This document shows positions 1 through 10,447 of a stretch of DNA of 64,000 nt, one piece after another; positions within the stretch are counted from its first letter, which is position 1, and every line of letters starts with the position of its first letter. The DNA is from Albula goreensis (lineage: Eukaryota > Chordata > Actinopteri > Albuliformes > Albulidae). The translations under genes and the position numbers were made by a program. The notes under the pieces were generated by a model that searched no databases, had not been told where the DNA came from, and saw only the letters and a list, made by a program, of their open reading frames with translations. The stretch is taken from contig CM040761.1 of the NCBI GenBank assembly GCA_022829145.1, positions 14,442,245-14,506,244 on the forward strand. Reading direction: 5' to 3'.

Positions 1-1000
1 GTGATTCTGTGTGCAATTACTTCTACATGATTTTAAATGATTTTTTTAAATTTTTTGTTGTATTGCAGTGTTTGTCTGTTGATGCGGGAAAAAAGACAAT
101 ACATTTCAAGTGTAATGAATGACAGTGTTTTTTAACAAGACACAAAAAAGACACTATCAATGAATATACTACTTAGGATTTTAATGTGTAATTTCATCAG
201 AAATACAAATGCAACAATGATGTTTGTTTGCGAAGTCAATATTTGGAATCAGTCTCAATTGGGAGAACCTATAGCATTTAAACACATTTTGTAACTGAAT
301 GTACTGTATATTATATACAATTAGTATACTAATATAGCCACTCCAGTACAATATAGTATATTTTGAATAGACTCTGCCTTAATTTATGATTTAGGATATT
401 TAACATTGAATTATGTGGTCAGATCATTTAATTACATAAAGTACACAAGTAAGCTAAGAAAAATGCATATATGACAGCCCAGTTTAAATCACTCATTCAA
501 TGCTATACAATTGATAATATAAAACTAAAATTTTCAAAATGACAATGTCACACAAAGTTGAAACAAAAGGTAAATTGATTAATGAATCAAGTATAAAAAT
601 CCATTTTAGAGACCAGAAATTTCAAACATTAAAGCAATGACAAAAGCTACATTAAAAATTACAAATATGATAAATAGGCCAAAGTCCATTTGCATTCACA
701 CTCCATCCAGGCCATGACCACTGTACTGTGTGCTGGCAAAGCAAGGCTTCTGCTGGGTACATCAAAATCATTCTGCTAATTTTAACATTGTTTTTTTATC
801 CAATTAAATATTTTTAATTAACTGCTAATCAGCTGCAGAAAATCATGTATTTCTTAAACTTTCTTATCCACAACAGATTTCATGCCCTTCATTAATTGGT
901 ATATGCTTTCAAGACAAATTTGAAGATGTTAGGAAATAAACTGGAATTCTTCTCTGGAACACTGATATGTCTGTTTCCCCACCACAGCAAAAAGTTATGG
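1..1000. other. 3' flank / 3' UTR side of the C-type lectin gene
   Basis: AT-rich DNA just downstream (minus strand) of the lectin stop codon. It presumably holds the 3' UTR, but I could not pick a convincing poly(A) signal among several AT-rich candidates. No exon, long ORF or repeat was recognised here. Confidence 0.4.
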
Positions 1001-3046
1001 TCATTTTTCACAGATAAATTTTTTCTGTTTTTGGCAGGGGGCATCAAACCATCTACTAAACGTGCCGCTCTCATCCCCTGCAGCGCCGCAATCCTCTCCA
1101 TGTGCGTGCCCTCCTCCAGTCCAGTCATCAGGCTCATGCATTCCATTATCCCTTTGGTACCAAAAACTTAACAGGCAAAGGAAAAAAAGTTATAGGGTTT
1201 ACAAAAAAAAAAACATTTTGCCATCAAATTGAAGAATTTACTAAAGGATACTCTACTCCAAACTTCCTTCTCCACATCTCCACATGCAATGCAATCACTA
1301 AAATGTACAGGGTTCTGTAGTTTCAGCTTAACAACTGCACCATTACATAATGAAGAATATGGGCGTATCTGGTGGCGCATACTGACAGATATGGTGCATT
1401 AATTTATTATAGGAGTAGAGTCTTTGATGGACTGGCTGGTGAAATTCTGGTGCATGTGTTTGTGTGGCCAAGGCATTTACACACTGTCATGGTGGTGATC
1501 AATTCCTTTCATCTTCATGAAAATTTCCAAATTTATTTCACCATCCTTACACATTAACTATACCAATATAGCAAATGGTATGACTCCCAGGCTATAATGA
1601 GATGTGGGACCAAAATCAGTTTAGGTATAATACAATGTGCCCATTGCCCATTTGTTTTCTCCTTGTATATTTCTGTCTGATGTGGGGGATCTTACTGTAT
1701 TCCTGTTGCACTGAGAGGTGTGTTGTCCACCCAGTGCCACTGCCCTTCAACTTCCAGGTCATTCAGTCCAATCCAGTGTGTCTCATTAATACTGTTAGAC
1801 ACAAATGTCTAGCAAAGGTAAAATAAATTAAAGGTCAAGTTAGAATTCTTAACATAAAGATAAGCATTGAAACAATTTCATTATACTTGGACTTATGGTA
1901 CATTGCATTCAAAACATTTAATACACTGGAGCTGGAGGTTGGGATTTCAGGGTCAGAATTGGTCGGATGATTAGATAATGTCTTTTTTTGCACTACAGTA
2001 GCATGCACAAACAATGAAACATGTCTTATCCTGTAAAGCTGCACATATGTTTTAAAATATTTTCTTGCTTATGAGAATACATTGCAGAAAGGGGTTTAGG
2101 AAAATGAAATTAGTGGGTTACAAGATGTATTCTGTAAGATATGATTTACCCTAAATGCCTTAATTGACATTGTGTCAATTAAGGCATTTACACACACAAC
2201 ATCATATCCCCATAAAAGTGAATGCCTGACCTGCTCCTGCTGGCAGGAGATAATGACCAGTTGAGCCCCCTGTGAGATGCAGTAATCACGGCTTTGCATC
2301 CAGTTTCTTTTCTCCCTGGAGAAGAAGTAGCACTGTCCCAGGTTGCTCCTCCAGCCACTGTCACACGGTCTGCAGCCTCCATGTCCTGCATTACACAGAG
2401 TCAGGATAAGAGGTAAGGCAGGGCTGGCTTGTCAGCTTACAAAATGAGTGCCATTTTGACACTGGTGTGGAATAACTGAGTAGTCTAATTAAAAAGATAA
2501 CTTAAAAGTTTTTAAAGATGTGAGGGCTAATTTACTATTTTTTTAAAAATGTTTTTATATAAAGCCATCTCATGACAATCCACAGAAGTGCAGAGACTTT
2601 GGTTTTTAATTATTACATTATTTATATTTATTTAAACATCCATGCATAGCACACATTGCAAGTATCTTTTTTTCAATATGTCCATTTCGAATTTGACTAA
2701 ATTTGAGTTCATCTTTGTATGAAGAGAGTGTATTTGAAAGATTCCATTGCAGATTGCCAGTGTTTCCAAAGCTATCAAAATAATACCCAAACATTACTGA
2801 CCTGTTCATATTATTTCTAAAAACTGTAAAAGTATTGTGCCATTTGCACTGCACTCACAGATAGTCCATCAATGTTCCTGATTGAACGTAACATAGAATT
2901 AAACTGACCTTTGCAAGATGGGTTTTTGCTCAGGAGGTCAGTGTGATTGGCTTGCAGTTCCTTCAACTTTTTTTCATTTGCTGATTCATTCACAGAAGAG
3001 AGGAGAGAATTCACATTCACATGTTTCACTTTTAGTTGATAGTGAT

Positions 3047-3092
<46 letters not shown>

Positions 3093-6000
3093 AGGGGGGA
3101 TGACATGCAGCCAGGGGCCTAGGGTGGATCTGAGCCCAGGCTGCTGCTGTAAGACCTTGGCCTCAGGTAGCATGCGCTCTACCAGATGAGCTACCAGGGT
3201 GCACCCACAGTCATCATTTTTACTTCCTTTATGTTTTTTAAGTTTCTCGTGTGAACTTGCCAAGATCCCACTCACACAAATAATATGTTAGCTGCGCCCT
3301 TAACTAGTTTAGGCTGCAATTAAGATTTAGGTTTGGAAGTGTTAATGACACTGTCATTTTTTAAATTTTATTCATTTAAATACATGTATTAATTCATATT
3401 TAATGACATTAAAGCATCAAAAGTAAGGGCCATGGAAAAGCCATGTCTTGTCCTGCATTCCCTGCCATTTGGAACCTAATCTTAGGTAACCACTGTTCTG
3501 GGTTTGAAAAAGGTCAACTAAAATGAAAAATCCTCTGGTTCTGACTGACCTGCTAGCTTCTGTTGCACAGAGGACAGGGAAGCAGAGATCCCTCTGTTCT
3601 GAGACTCCAGGGAAGCTACTGTACCACTCTTCTCTGGTAAAAAGACAGATGAGGAGCAGCACATGATAAAAATCTTGTGTTGTTTTAATACTGTCTGTGG
3701 TCTTATACAAAGAGTCTGTGCTTATCTGATATTCTCTATGACTAGCTTCTCAATATGAACTTACTTTATATACCAAAAATCACAAGAACTTCACTCTTTG
3801 AAAAGTCATTGTGTAGGCATTCTGCTCTGGACACCACACTTGTGTGCAGTACTTTTCAAGATCTATACATCTCCAGTATATGAAATTCCACAACTGAAAG
3901 ATTTAAATGGATGAAAGATGCAAACTTCCTTGAATAAACAGTCCATCAGACCATAAGTGATACCCCTCTACATTCAGCACAATTAAGAAGAAACTGACCC
4001 ACTAGTTCTTGTTGTACAGAGGATAGTGAGGAAGAGATTCTTCCTTTCTCCACCTCCAGGGAATCGGCCTTTCTGCTTTTCTCTGTTGATGGATTTACAA
4101 AATGACTGATATGTGCACTTAGCCCTATTTTCCCTCAGTTTACTGTCCCACCATTTTCTGCCCAGAGCTGGACCTGAATTTTATTAAAGATTTTACTCTG
4201 GAGTAGAGGCTGATAAAGTCTGTCTGATTTAAATTCATATTCTGGCTTTCTTTGCATATCCTACATTGTCTTATAAATCTAAACTGGTAGTTAGAACATA
4301 TATTTTAAGGCTGCAAATCACAAGGCCCTCGGTTTTAGTAAAGCCAGGGATGGCAGCTTCACATTCAAAGCATGATTCTTCCCACAATCTGTACATAACC
4401 AAAAGATGGATTTTAAAAGAATTCCCTATGACAATAAACAGAGTTAGGAACAAACTCACCCGCTAGCTCCTGCTGCACAGAGGACAGAGAAGAAGAAAGT
4501 TTCCTGTTTTGGGCATCCAGCAAATCAGCAGTCCTGCTTTTCTCTGATGAGGGAAAACAAAATGATTCTGATCTTTATAGGATCAAAAATCACAAGACCC
4601 TCACTCTTTGAAAAGTCATTCTTTGGGCATTCTGCTCTAGATACCTCACTTGCATGCAGTTCGTGTCACTATATATACATCTCCAGTGTATGTAATTTCA
4701 AAACTGAAATATTTAATTTAGCATCTTTTAACATTCACAGTTTAACCTTTCCTTAGGACATAATCAAAAAGTCCTCTACTTGGTTTTCAAGACATTAATT
4801 AAACTCCTGATTCAAACTCACCTGCTAGCTCCTGCTGCACAGATGACAGTGTGGCAGAGATTCTTTTCTTATCAGCTTCTAGGGAATCAACCAATCCACT
4901 TTTCTCTGTTGAAGAGAAACAATTGGATTTAGAACATGATAGCCTTATATATGCAGGGCTATTTTAAACAGTGAGCAATATCAATATTCACCTGCTAGCT
5001 CCTGTTGCACAGTGGAAAGTGAGTTACAGAAATCCCTGTTCTGGGCATCCAGGAGATCTGACGTGTTTCTGTTCTCTGTCGAAGGAAATAAAACATATTT
5101 TAAAAGTAATAGATGCGCACAGTATACTTTTTATCACTTTATATTGTGGATCAAATACAGTGTATCTTTTTAAGACCTTCAACTTATGTGATATCCTCTC
5201 TGCTGTTCAGGGATTTCATACCCTCTCTCATTGCTCTGCGCCTGAAAAACCCTTTGGTTTTAGACGCTTCCAATGTGTGGGTATTTATTTTTTCTCTGTT
5301 TTTGCTGATATCTGCAGAGTAGAAGCTTCACTGATTCAGACTCACCTTCTATTAGCTCCCCCTCCAAAGAGGATGGGGAGGCATACTGGCCTTGAGCCTT
5401 CAGGGCAGCTGCCATCTTGTTTTTTTCAACATCTACGTATTGCAGAAGCAAACAATGTGTTTTGTAAATGGCAGAATACATGCTGTCTTTTTTTTTCTAA
5501 AATTTATATCTGAGGCTAGTTTAATAATTGGGTAATTTACTGATTGACAAATTAACCTATTAATAGGAGATGCTCCAGCATCTAATGGGAAAATAACACA
5601 GAGAGACTAATACATTACCTATTCATTTCTAGGTGCAACAGTGTGTATTTAATGTCAATTTAAAGGCTGAGTGCAATGGTAAATATGTGTGTGTGTAACA
5701 GTTCAGTGTAACAGTATATACAAGTATATAATGACTTGGTATACCAGCATATCAGTCCATAATAGTTACGTGTAACAGTAGATATCACTGTGCAATTCCT
5801 TGGTGTAACAGGAGATATTGTGGTATAATGGTTGAAGAGACCCACTCACAGACGGCACCCAGAGCAATGATGGCACACAGCAAGGCGAGACAAAGACCGG
5901 CCAGCAGGACAGGGGTCCATCTGCGGGAGGGGCTGTAACTTCTGCGGACCCAAGGAGGGGTGCCTGATCACACACAACCAAGAGAGTCAGTCTACACCAG

Positions 6001-7210
6001 GAGTTCACAAACTAAACTCTGAGTAAACCTCATTTATGATCGTTCTTATTCCATAATAGCATTTCCCTAAGTGCAACAAACTTGTACTTATTATGAATTA
6101 GACATTAAGATGGATTTCATTAGATATAAAGAAATTCATTTAAAGACTTTGTAGCTTTGGGCTCTGTTTCCCAAAACACTTCTAGCATTAAGGTCATCTT
6201 TGTGGCATTGACTTTCAGTGGTTTTGAGATAATCTTAGTACTAAGAGAGTTTTAGGAAACTGGGTCCAGATGTGTTTTCAGGCTATTTCAAATTTTCTCT
6301 AATTTGTTCACTGACCAATAATCTATTTTCAGTTTACATTGTTAACTTGATTTAATGGCAGCTGAAATCTGTCAGGTAAAATTGTGGGTACCTGGTTGCT
6401 GGTTCCATGTCCTGCAGAAAATTAATTCAACATTTTGGCTCATGAAAATGTTTTCATTAACTTTAATTTAATGAGAGAAATTACGGACAAAAAAACCAGC
6501 ATACTGTCCATGGAAAGGCCTCAGAAATAGGTTTGAAACACTGTTAAAGTATTCAGTTTCCATTTCAAAAGACCTTATCTTTTCTTCTTACAATGATACT
6601 AGCTCATGTCAACCAGCTGTTATTCATCATACATTTTTATATCCAAGAGACATGTTACTAATAGTATGGAGGTAGTTAAGTTTAAAAAGGACTATTGAGA
6701 ATCATAAAAAATGCAAGGGAAATAATGGCGATACATGTAGGCTGTTTTAAATATGTTATTTTAAATCTAAAGATAATGATAATAACATTTAATTAAGAGT
6801 GTTTTTGATCTAGAATTTCATTAACTAACAAGTGAAAATTCATAATACTCCACCTGACAAACATTACCTTATTATGCATTAGACTGCCACATGTTATTAA
6901 ATATATTTACAATTTTATAAATATAATTTAAATCCAAAGCACACTATTGCTGAGCATGTCCAAATCCCTTGGAGACTATCACTGCTGTCTAACTGCCTGA
7001 CTGTGTATATGTAGTATTAAATGTTGATTTTCTCTATTAACAGTATGATGCTCTAGAATGTTTTCTGTACCACTGTGCATTTCATTTCCTTTAAAATCTG
7101 GAACACATAGAGAAAATAATGTATATCTCACCTGAGGTGAAACATTTCTCATTTTCCTGGTCCAGGTCAGACAGGATAATTTCTGTGTGGTCATAGTTCT
7201 CCAGCCTCAT
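1001..7210 (-). CDS. Type II transmembrane C-type lectin receptor, CD209/CLEC4-like
   Basis: Twelve coding exons: 7132-7210, 5850-5963, 5346-5432, 4992-5075, 4822-4905, 4460-4543, 3999-4082, 3550-3633, 2909-2980, 2231-2385, 1696-1808, 1001-1151. They sum to 1191 bp (396 aa) with GT/AG borders and phases that agree at every junction. Residues 1-42 are a cytoplasmic tail; about 44-64 are a membrane helix (LLAGLCLALLCAIIALGAV). Residues 65-257 are a coiled-coil stalk and 258-396 a C-type lectin domain. Domain marks are CRPCDSGW (long form with an extra disulfide), GQCYFF, WIGLNDLEVEGQWHWVD, EPDDW, RWFDAPC and a final FICEK. Family members bind glycans at the surface of myeloid or liver cells. 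The sugar-site triplet is EPD rather than EPN or QPD, and WND is WFD, so sugar specificity cannot be predicted. Asialoglycoprotein receptor-like is the main alternative name. Confidence 0.9.
2153..2189. repeat. Perfect 17-bp inverted repeat with 3-base loop
   Basis: Arms 2153-2169 (AAATGCCTTAATTGACA) and 2173-2189 are exact reverse complements around TTG. The hairpin lies in the lectin intron about 40 bases downstream, in the sense of transcription, of the donor of the first lectin-domain exon (2231). It could be a short palindromic transposon remnant or an RNA hairpin near the splice site; neither is shown. Confidence 0.9.
3055..3205 (-). repeat. tRNA-derived SINE fragment with (GA/CT)n tail
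   Basis: Read on the minus strand, it has an A-box-like TAGCTCATCTGGTAGAGC and a B-box-like GGGCTCAGATCC at tRNA-like spacing, followed by CTGGCTGCATGTCATCC and a (CT)n tract (GA on the plus strand, about 3057-3088). That head-plus-tail arrangement is familiar from fish SINEs. It is not a functional tRNA gene, since the rest of the cloverleaf is not apparent. It sits in the lectin intron between exons 2909-2980 and 3550-3633. Confidence 0.7.
3550..5075 (-). repeat. Five tandem 84-bp stalk exons of the lectin gene
   Basis: Exons 4992-5075, 4822-4905, 4460-4543, 3999-4082 and 3550-3633 are each exactly 84 bp. Each begins and ends in phase 1, encodes 28 residues (four heptads) and ends in a variant of LSSVQQELA. 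Any number can be skipped without shifting frame. The intron between the 4th and 5th (about 3774-3910) matches the one between the 2nd and 3rd (about 4584-4720) over more than 100 bases, so a two-exon block was duplicated. Stalk exons of this kind set the length and oligomer state of CD209-type receptors. Confidence 0.9.
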
Positions 7211-7272
7211 ATTGCATAGTATTACAGAGCAGTGAAGAACCGCTGAGTGAGAGACTACTGACAATACATCCT

Positions 7273-7280
7273 TATTTATA
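7273..7280 (-). promoter_or_regulatory. TATA box of lectin promoter
   Basis: TATAAATA on the minus strand, 63 bases upstream of the start codon at 7210. The duplicated copy of the promoter keeps the same motif at exactly the same distance, which supports a functional site. Confidence 0.6.
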
Positions 7281-8977
7281 GTAGAATTTGACAATGTGGC
7301 TGAAAAAGACTGAGATTACTAAATGCAGAAGTCACACTTATGGAGGAAATGAATTTAACCCCTTAATGAAGTCCGACTTTTTTTTTTCTTAAAAATAACA
7401 ACATGAACAATAGGTAACTATAAACCACCAGTGAGGGTCATGGACTCTAAGATCATAATCTGTCTATCTATCATTTTGCATTGTAAACAACAACAAGTGT
7501 ATCATACAGTGAGCTTGAACCATAAAGATGAGGCAATTGTTGATACTGACTGACAATAGAACATGTGTCACGTCTTTCACTGGAAGACGCACACACACTT
7601 AATATCATTTTTGTTAGCAAGCTTGTGCTTCTACATAAACCCCTCATTAAGTATACATATATATTCTTGTACATCAACATACAAGAAATATTGACAGTAA
7701 AATGCTTATTTATGACAGAAGTGACCTAATGCAGCATAGTCTGTAAGGGATGTTCTTGGAAGTGGTGTAGTGCATTAAGTGCAAACAAATGAATCACATC
7801 TATGTAGCTATTTAAAGCACAGTGGTGGCTGTACTTGGAATTCAGAAAGTATTCGCTGTTACCAGAATCAGGCCTGGAAATTGTGGGATTTCCATGCGCA
7901 AATTTTATCTGCGTTAAATTTGTGGGCTCTAGTGAATTATCCAGTTTCCATCTAAACTAACTTCTCTTTTCCTCTTACAGACACACACTCATTGTTAACC
8001 AGCTGTTTTCAGTAAAGTGTTTTTTTATATTCTAAAGACATTACATAGCTAATAATATGATGGAAGTGAATTTTAAAAAGATCTGTTGGGAATCATTACA
8101 ATCAACTGCAAAATGAAAAAGTAGCTTTACACTTGTTTGGTCAATAAAATTTGTCTGTTAAATATATATTTTAAATTTAATTCCATTGTTATTCGATAAA
8201 TGATAAAAATAAATGTTAGTCTTTGACAGACAAGTCTTTTATTAAGAGTGATATGATTTAGTATTTATGTTACTAATAAGTGCAAAAGCATTAATTCACC
8301 AGCTAAAAGATATTATTTGTGATCATGTATTGCTATCACACTAAGTATTGTAGACTAAAACTGGCAATACATGCTATGACAGCCTTTCTGTGAATATGAT
8401 TGTGTCATTGATAATATTTAAATTGACTATTTGAGAAGATGACTGAATGAAAATAATTATTTGTAATTATTGTTTAATTGATGGTTTGACAAGGAGGCTA
8501 ATTCGGCACCTTTGTTTCCTTTTGTCCAAAGCAGACTATAATCTATGACTAATAGTCCCAATACATACGGCCTTAGATATAGCCTTAAACACAAATAGTT
8601 TTGCAAAAAACATTAAAATACAGCAATGTATTAATTTTAACGTCCTTAAAATTAACTAATTTACAAACAGCAGGATGTTCTCACACTACAACAGTTTCAT
8701 GCCATATATTAAAGGATGATTACAAAAAGACTGTCAATGTAATTCATGGGCATTTAAATCCAACAACGTTTTTTTTTTTTTTTTTAAAACTGAACCCCAT
8801 TTTTAGATAGCAGAGGAAAAATCACTGCTATCTAAATCTCTAGCTGTAATATGCAGTATTATTGTGACTTTATCTGCAGTATCTCAGGTTGTACCACAGG
8901 AGTTTATGTGCAAGTGTGCATTTAATTAATTTTTAATTTTCAAAAGTAGAACAAATAGAGAAAATAATGCATCTCAC

Positions 8978-9056
8978 CAACAGTGAAACATTCCTCACTT
9001 TTCTTGTCCAGATCAGACAGGATCATTTCTGTGTGGCTGTATTCGTTCAGCCTCAT
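8978..9056 (-). CDS. Duplicate first exon of the lectin gene (alternative cytoplasmic tail)
   Basis: This 79-bp exon starts with ATG, is open throughout, ends in phase 1 and is followed by a GTGAG donor, exactly like the exon at 7132-7210. It encodes a tail beginning MRLNEYSHTEMILSDLD, against MRLENYDHTEIILSDLD in the other copy. No membrane-spanning exon of its own lies between it and 7210. It could therefore splice to the shared exon at 5963 as an alternative first exon, or be an orphan left by duplication. Open frame, donor and TATA box favour use, but there is no transcript evidence. Confidence 0.65.
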
Positions 9057-9118
9057 ATTGCACAGGATAATATAACAATGAGGGATCAGAGAGTAAGAGA
9101 GCTTGTAAAATACTCCTC

Positions 9119-9126
9119 TATTTATA
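9119..9126 (-). promoter_or_regulatory. TATA box of the duplicate lectin promoter
   Basis: TATAAATA on the minus strand, 63 bases upstream of the ATG at 9056, the same spacing as in the downstream copy. Confidence 0.55.
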
Positions 9127-9969
9127 GTACAATGTTACAGCTGAAAAGAAATGCAATTACTAACTGCAGAAGTCTCACATGAGGAGGAAATAAATTATGA
9201 CCGCTTAATGAGGTCCCACTTAAGTTACCCAAAAAGTAAAAGAGATGGACAAGAGGTAACCGTAGACCACTGGTGAGGGTCATGGACTTAGTATAGGAGT
9301 GTTTCAAATAGCGGAACAACACAGCAAATAGCATCATCAGGCAATTATCTAGAACTGCAAAGATGAGACAACAGTTTTATTGACTGACAAGAGATTATGT
9401 GTCTCCAAACCAAAACACAAATTCAGTGACTATGAGCTGAGAACCAAAACGTTTGTGTTTGCAGTACATGACAACAGGTCACAGTCCCACAATAAAAACA
9501 GCCAAACAAACAAAAATAAATTAATTAGAATATAATGTAAGAATGGTTTACTAAATATTTGTCTTATATCTTCAAATTCATGTCAGATCTTAAATATTCA
9601 ATAGTTTCCATCAAGTGACAGCAGTGATTGTCAGAACCTAGATCAGGTAACTTAGATACATGTCTTATGAGCTATGGGACAAAGACAACGTAAGTGTGTT
9701 TTAACAATAAGGTCTGCCTCAAAATAAAAATAACCAGGGTTACCAACTTATGATCACATGTACTGAGACCATGCAAAAGTTTGAACTTTAGAAAGCTAAC
9801 CCACAAAGAGGTAAACTGTGTGTTAATACATTATTTCTGCTTTTTTATCTTATGTGGTGTACCTAGTTAGTCTGTTTATAAGCCAAATTGTTGATTAAAA
9901 AATGTTGGTGACATTGTTGTTTTCAACCCTGACAGTAATGTATCATTGCCAAGCTTTGTTTTGCAGCTT

Positions 9970-10447
9970 ATTGCACAGAAAAGTACCACTGTCCCTCTTT
10001 TCCTATGTCACTCACTCACATCCACTGTATCCCATTAATCGTTGCCATCACATGCATCTGATCAAGATATATAAAGACAAATGAGGGAGAGAAAAGAAAG
10101 ACGCTCCATTAAAATTGCTGTGGTTGGATTTCTCAGAGGTCCACACAGGCCATGACCTGTAGCTGTAGGTTTGAGTCTCAGCCATGTCATTATATGAAAG
10201 TAGTCAGAAATCTGCTGTGGCAGGACATAAATTGCTGTGGTCCCACCGGGGGTGGGGAATGTTACTTCCTCATTAAAGTGGATGCAGATTAGTGACCTGC
10301 TTTACCCGCTCCTTTCCACTCCTGATAATGACCAGTTGAGCCCCCAGTGCACTGCAGAAATCACAGCTTTGCAACCAGGTCATTTTCTCAGGGGAAAAGA
10401 TGTGGTACTGTCCCTCTTTGTAGCTCCAGCCACAGTGTCTGTGTCTC
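9970..10447 (-). pseudogene. C-type lectin domain pseudogene fragment
   Basis: Exon 10306-10447 has an acceptor and donor and encodes a recognisable first lectin-domain exon (HCGWSYKEGQYHIFS, then GAQLVII). The cysteine expected after GQ is tyrosine here, removing a core disulfide. Downstream, at about 9975-10050, is a relic of the second domain exon: INGIQWM, an in-frame stop, then VSDIGKEGQWYFSV, matching the INETHWIGL...EGQWHW region of the intact gene. No third domain exon was found. It lies upstream of both lectin first exons, so it comes from a separate, dead tandem copy. Confidence 0.75.

Larger units (their letters stand above)
6560..9290. repeat. Tandem segmental duplication of lectin promoter, exon 1 and intron 1
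   Basis: The stretch around 6560-7440 resembles about 7950-9290 in the same order: a patch in intron 1 (6560-6720 versus 7950-8110), the first coding exon (7132-7210 versus 8978-9056), the TATA region and about 200 bases upstream. The upstream patch ends in a shared run at about 7432-7444 and 9278-9290. The copies differ by many substitutions and indels, so the event is not recent. Confidence 0.8.

Noticed and set aside
892-1146. 84-aa minus-strand ORF over the last lectin exon
   Set aside because: Wrong frame. The phase set by the upstream exon gives the lectin-domain end (EPDDW, RWFDAPC, FICEK, stop at 1001).
3090-3205. Possible tRNA gene
   Set aside because: Has A- and B-box-like motifs but poor cloverleaf pairing and a SINE tail, so it is called a tRNA-derived SINE.
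2817-3275. 152-aa minus-strand ORF
   Set aside because: It runs through a SINE and a GA microsatellite. Only the 2909-2980 part is a real exon, in the same frame.
5680-5830. Recurring GTGTAACAG-type motif near the lectin membrane exon
   Set aside because: Irregular spacing and low identity; looks like simple AT-rich drift rather than a defined repeat.
10130-10260. SINE-like piece with a B-box-like GGTTTGAGTCTC
   Set aside because: Only one short motif; no A box or tail, so too weak to list as a repeat.
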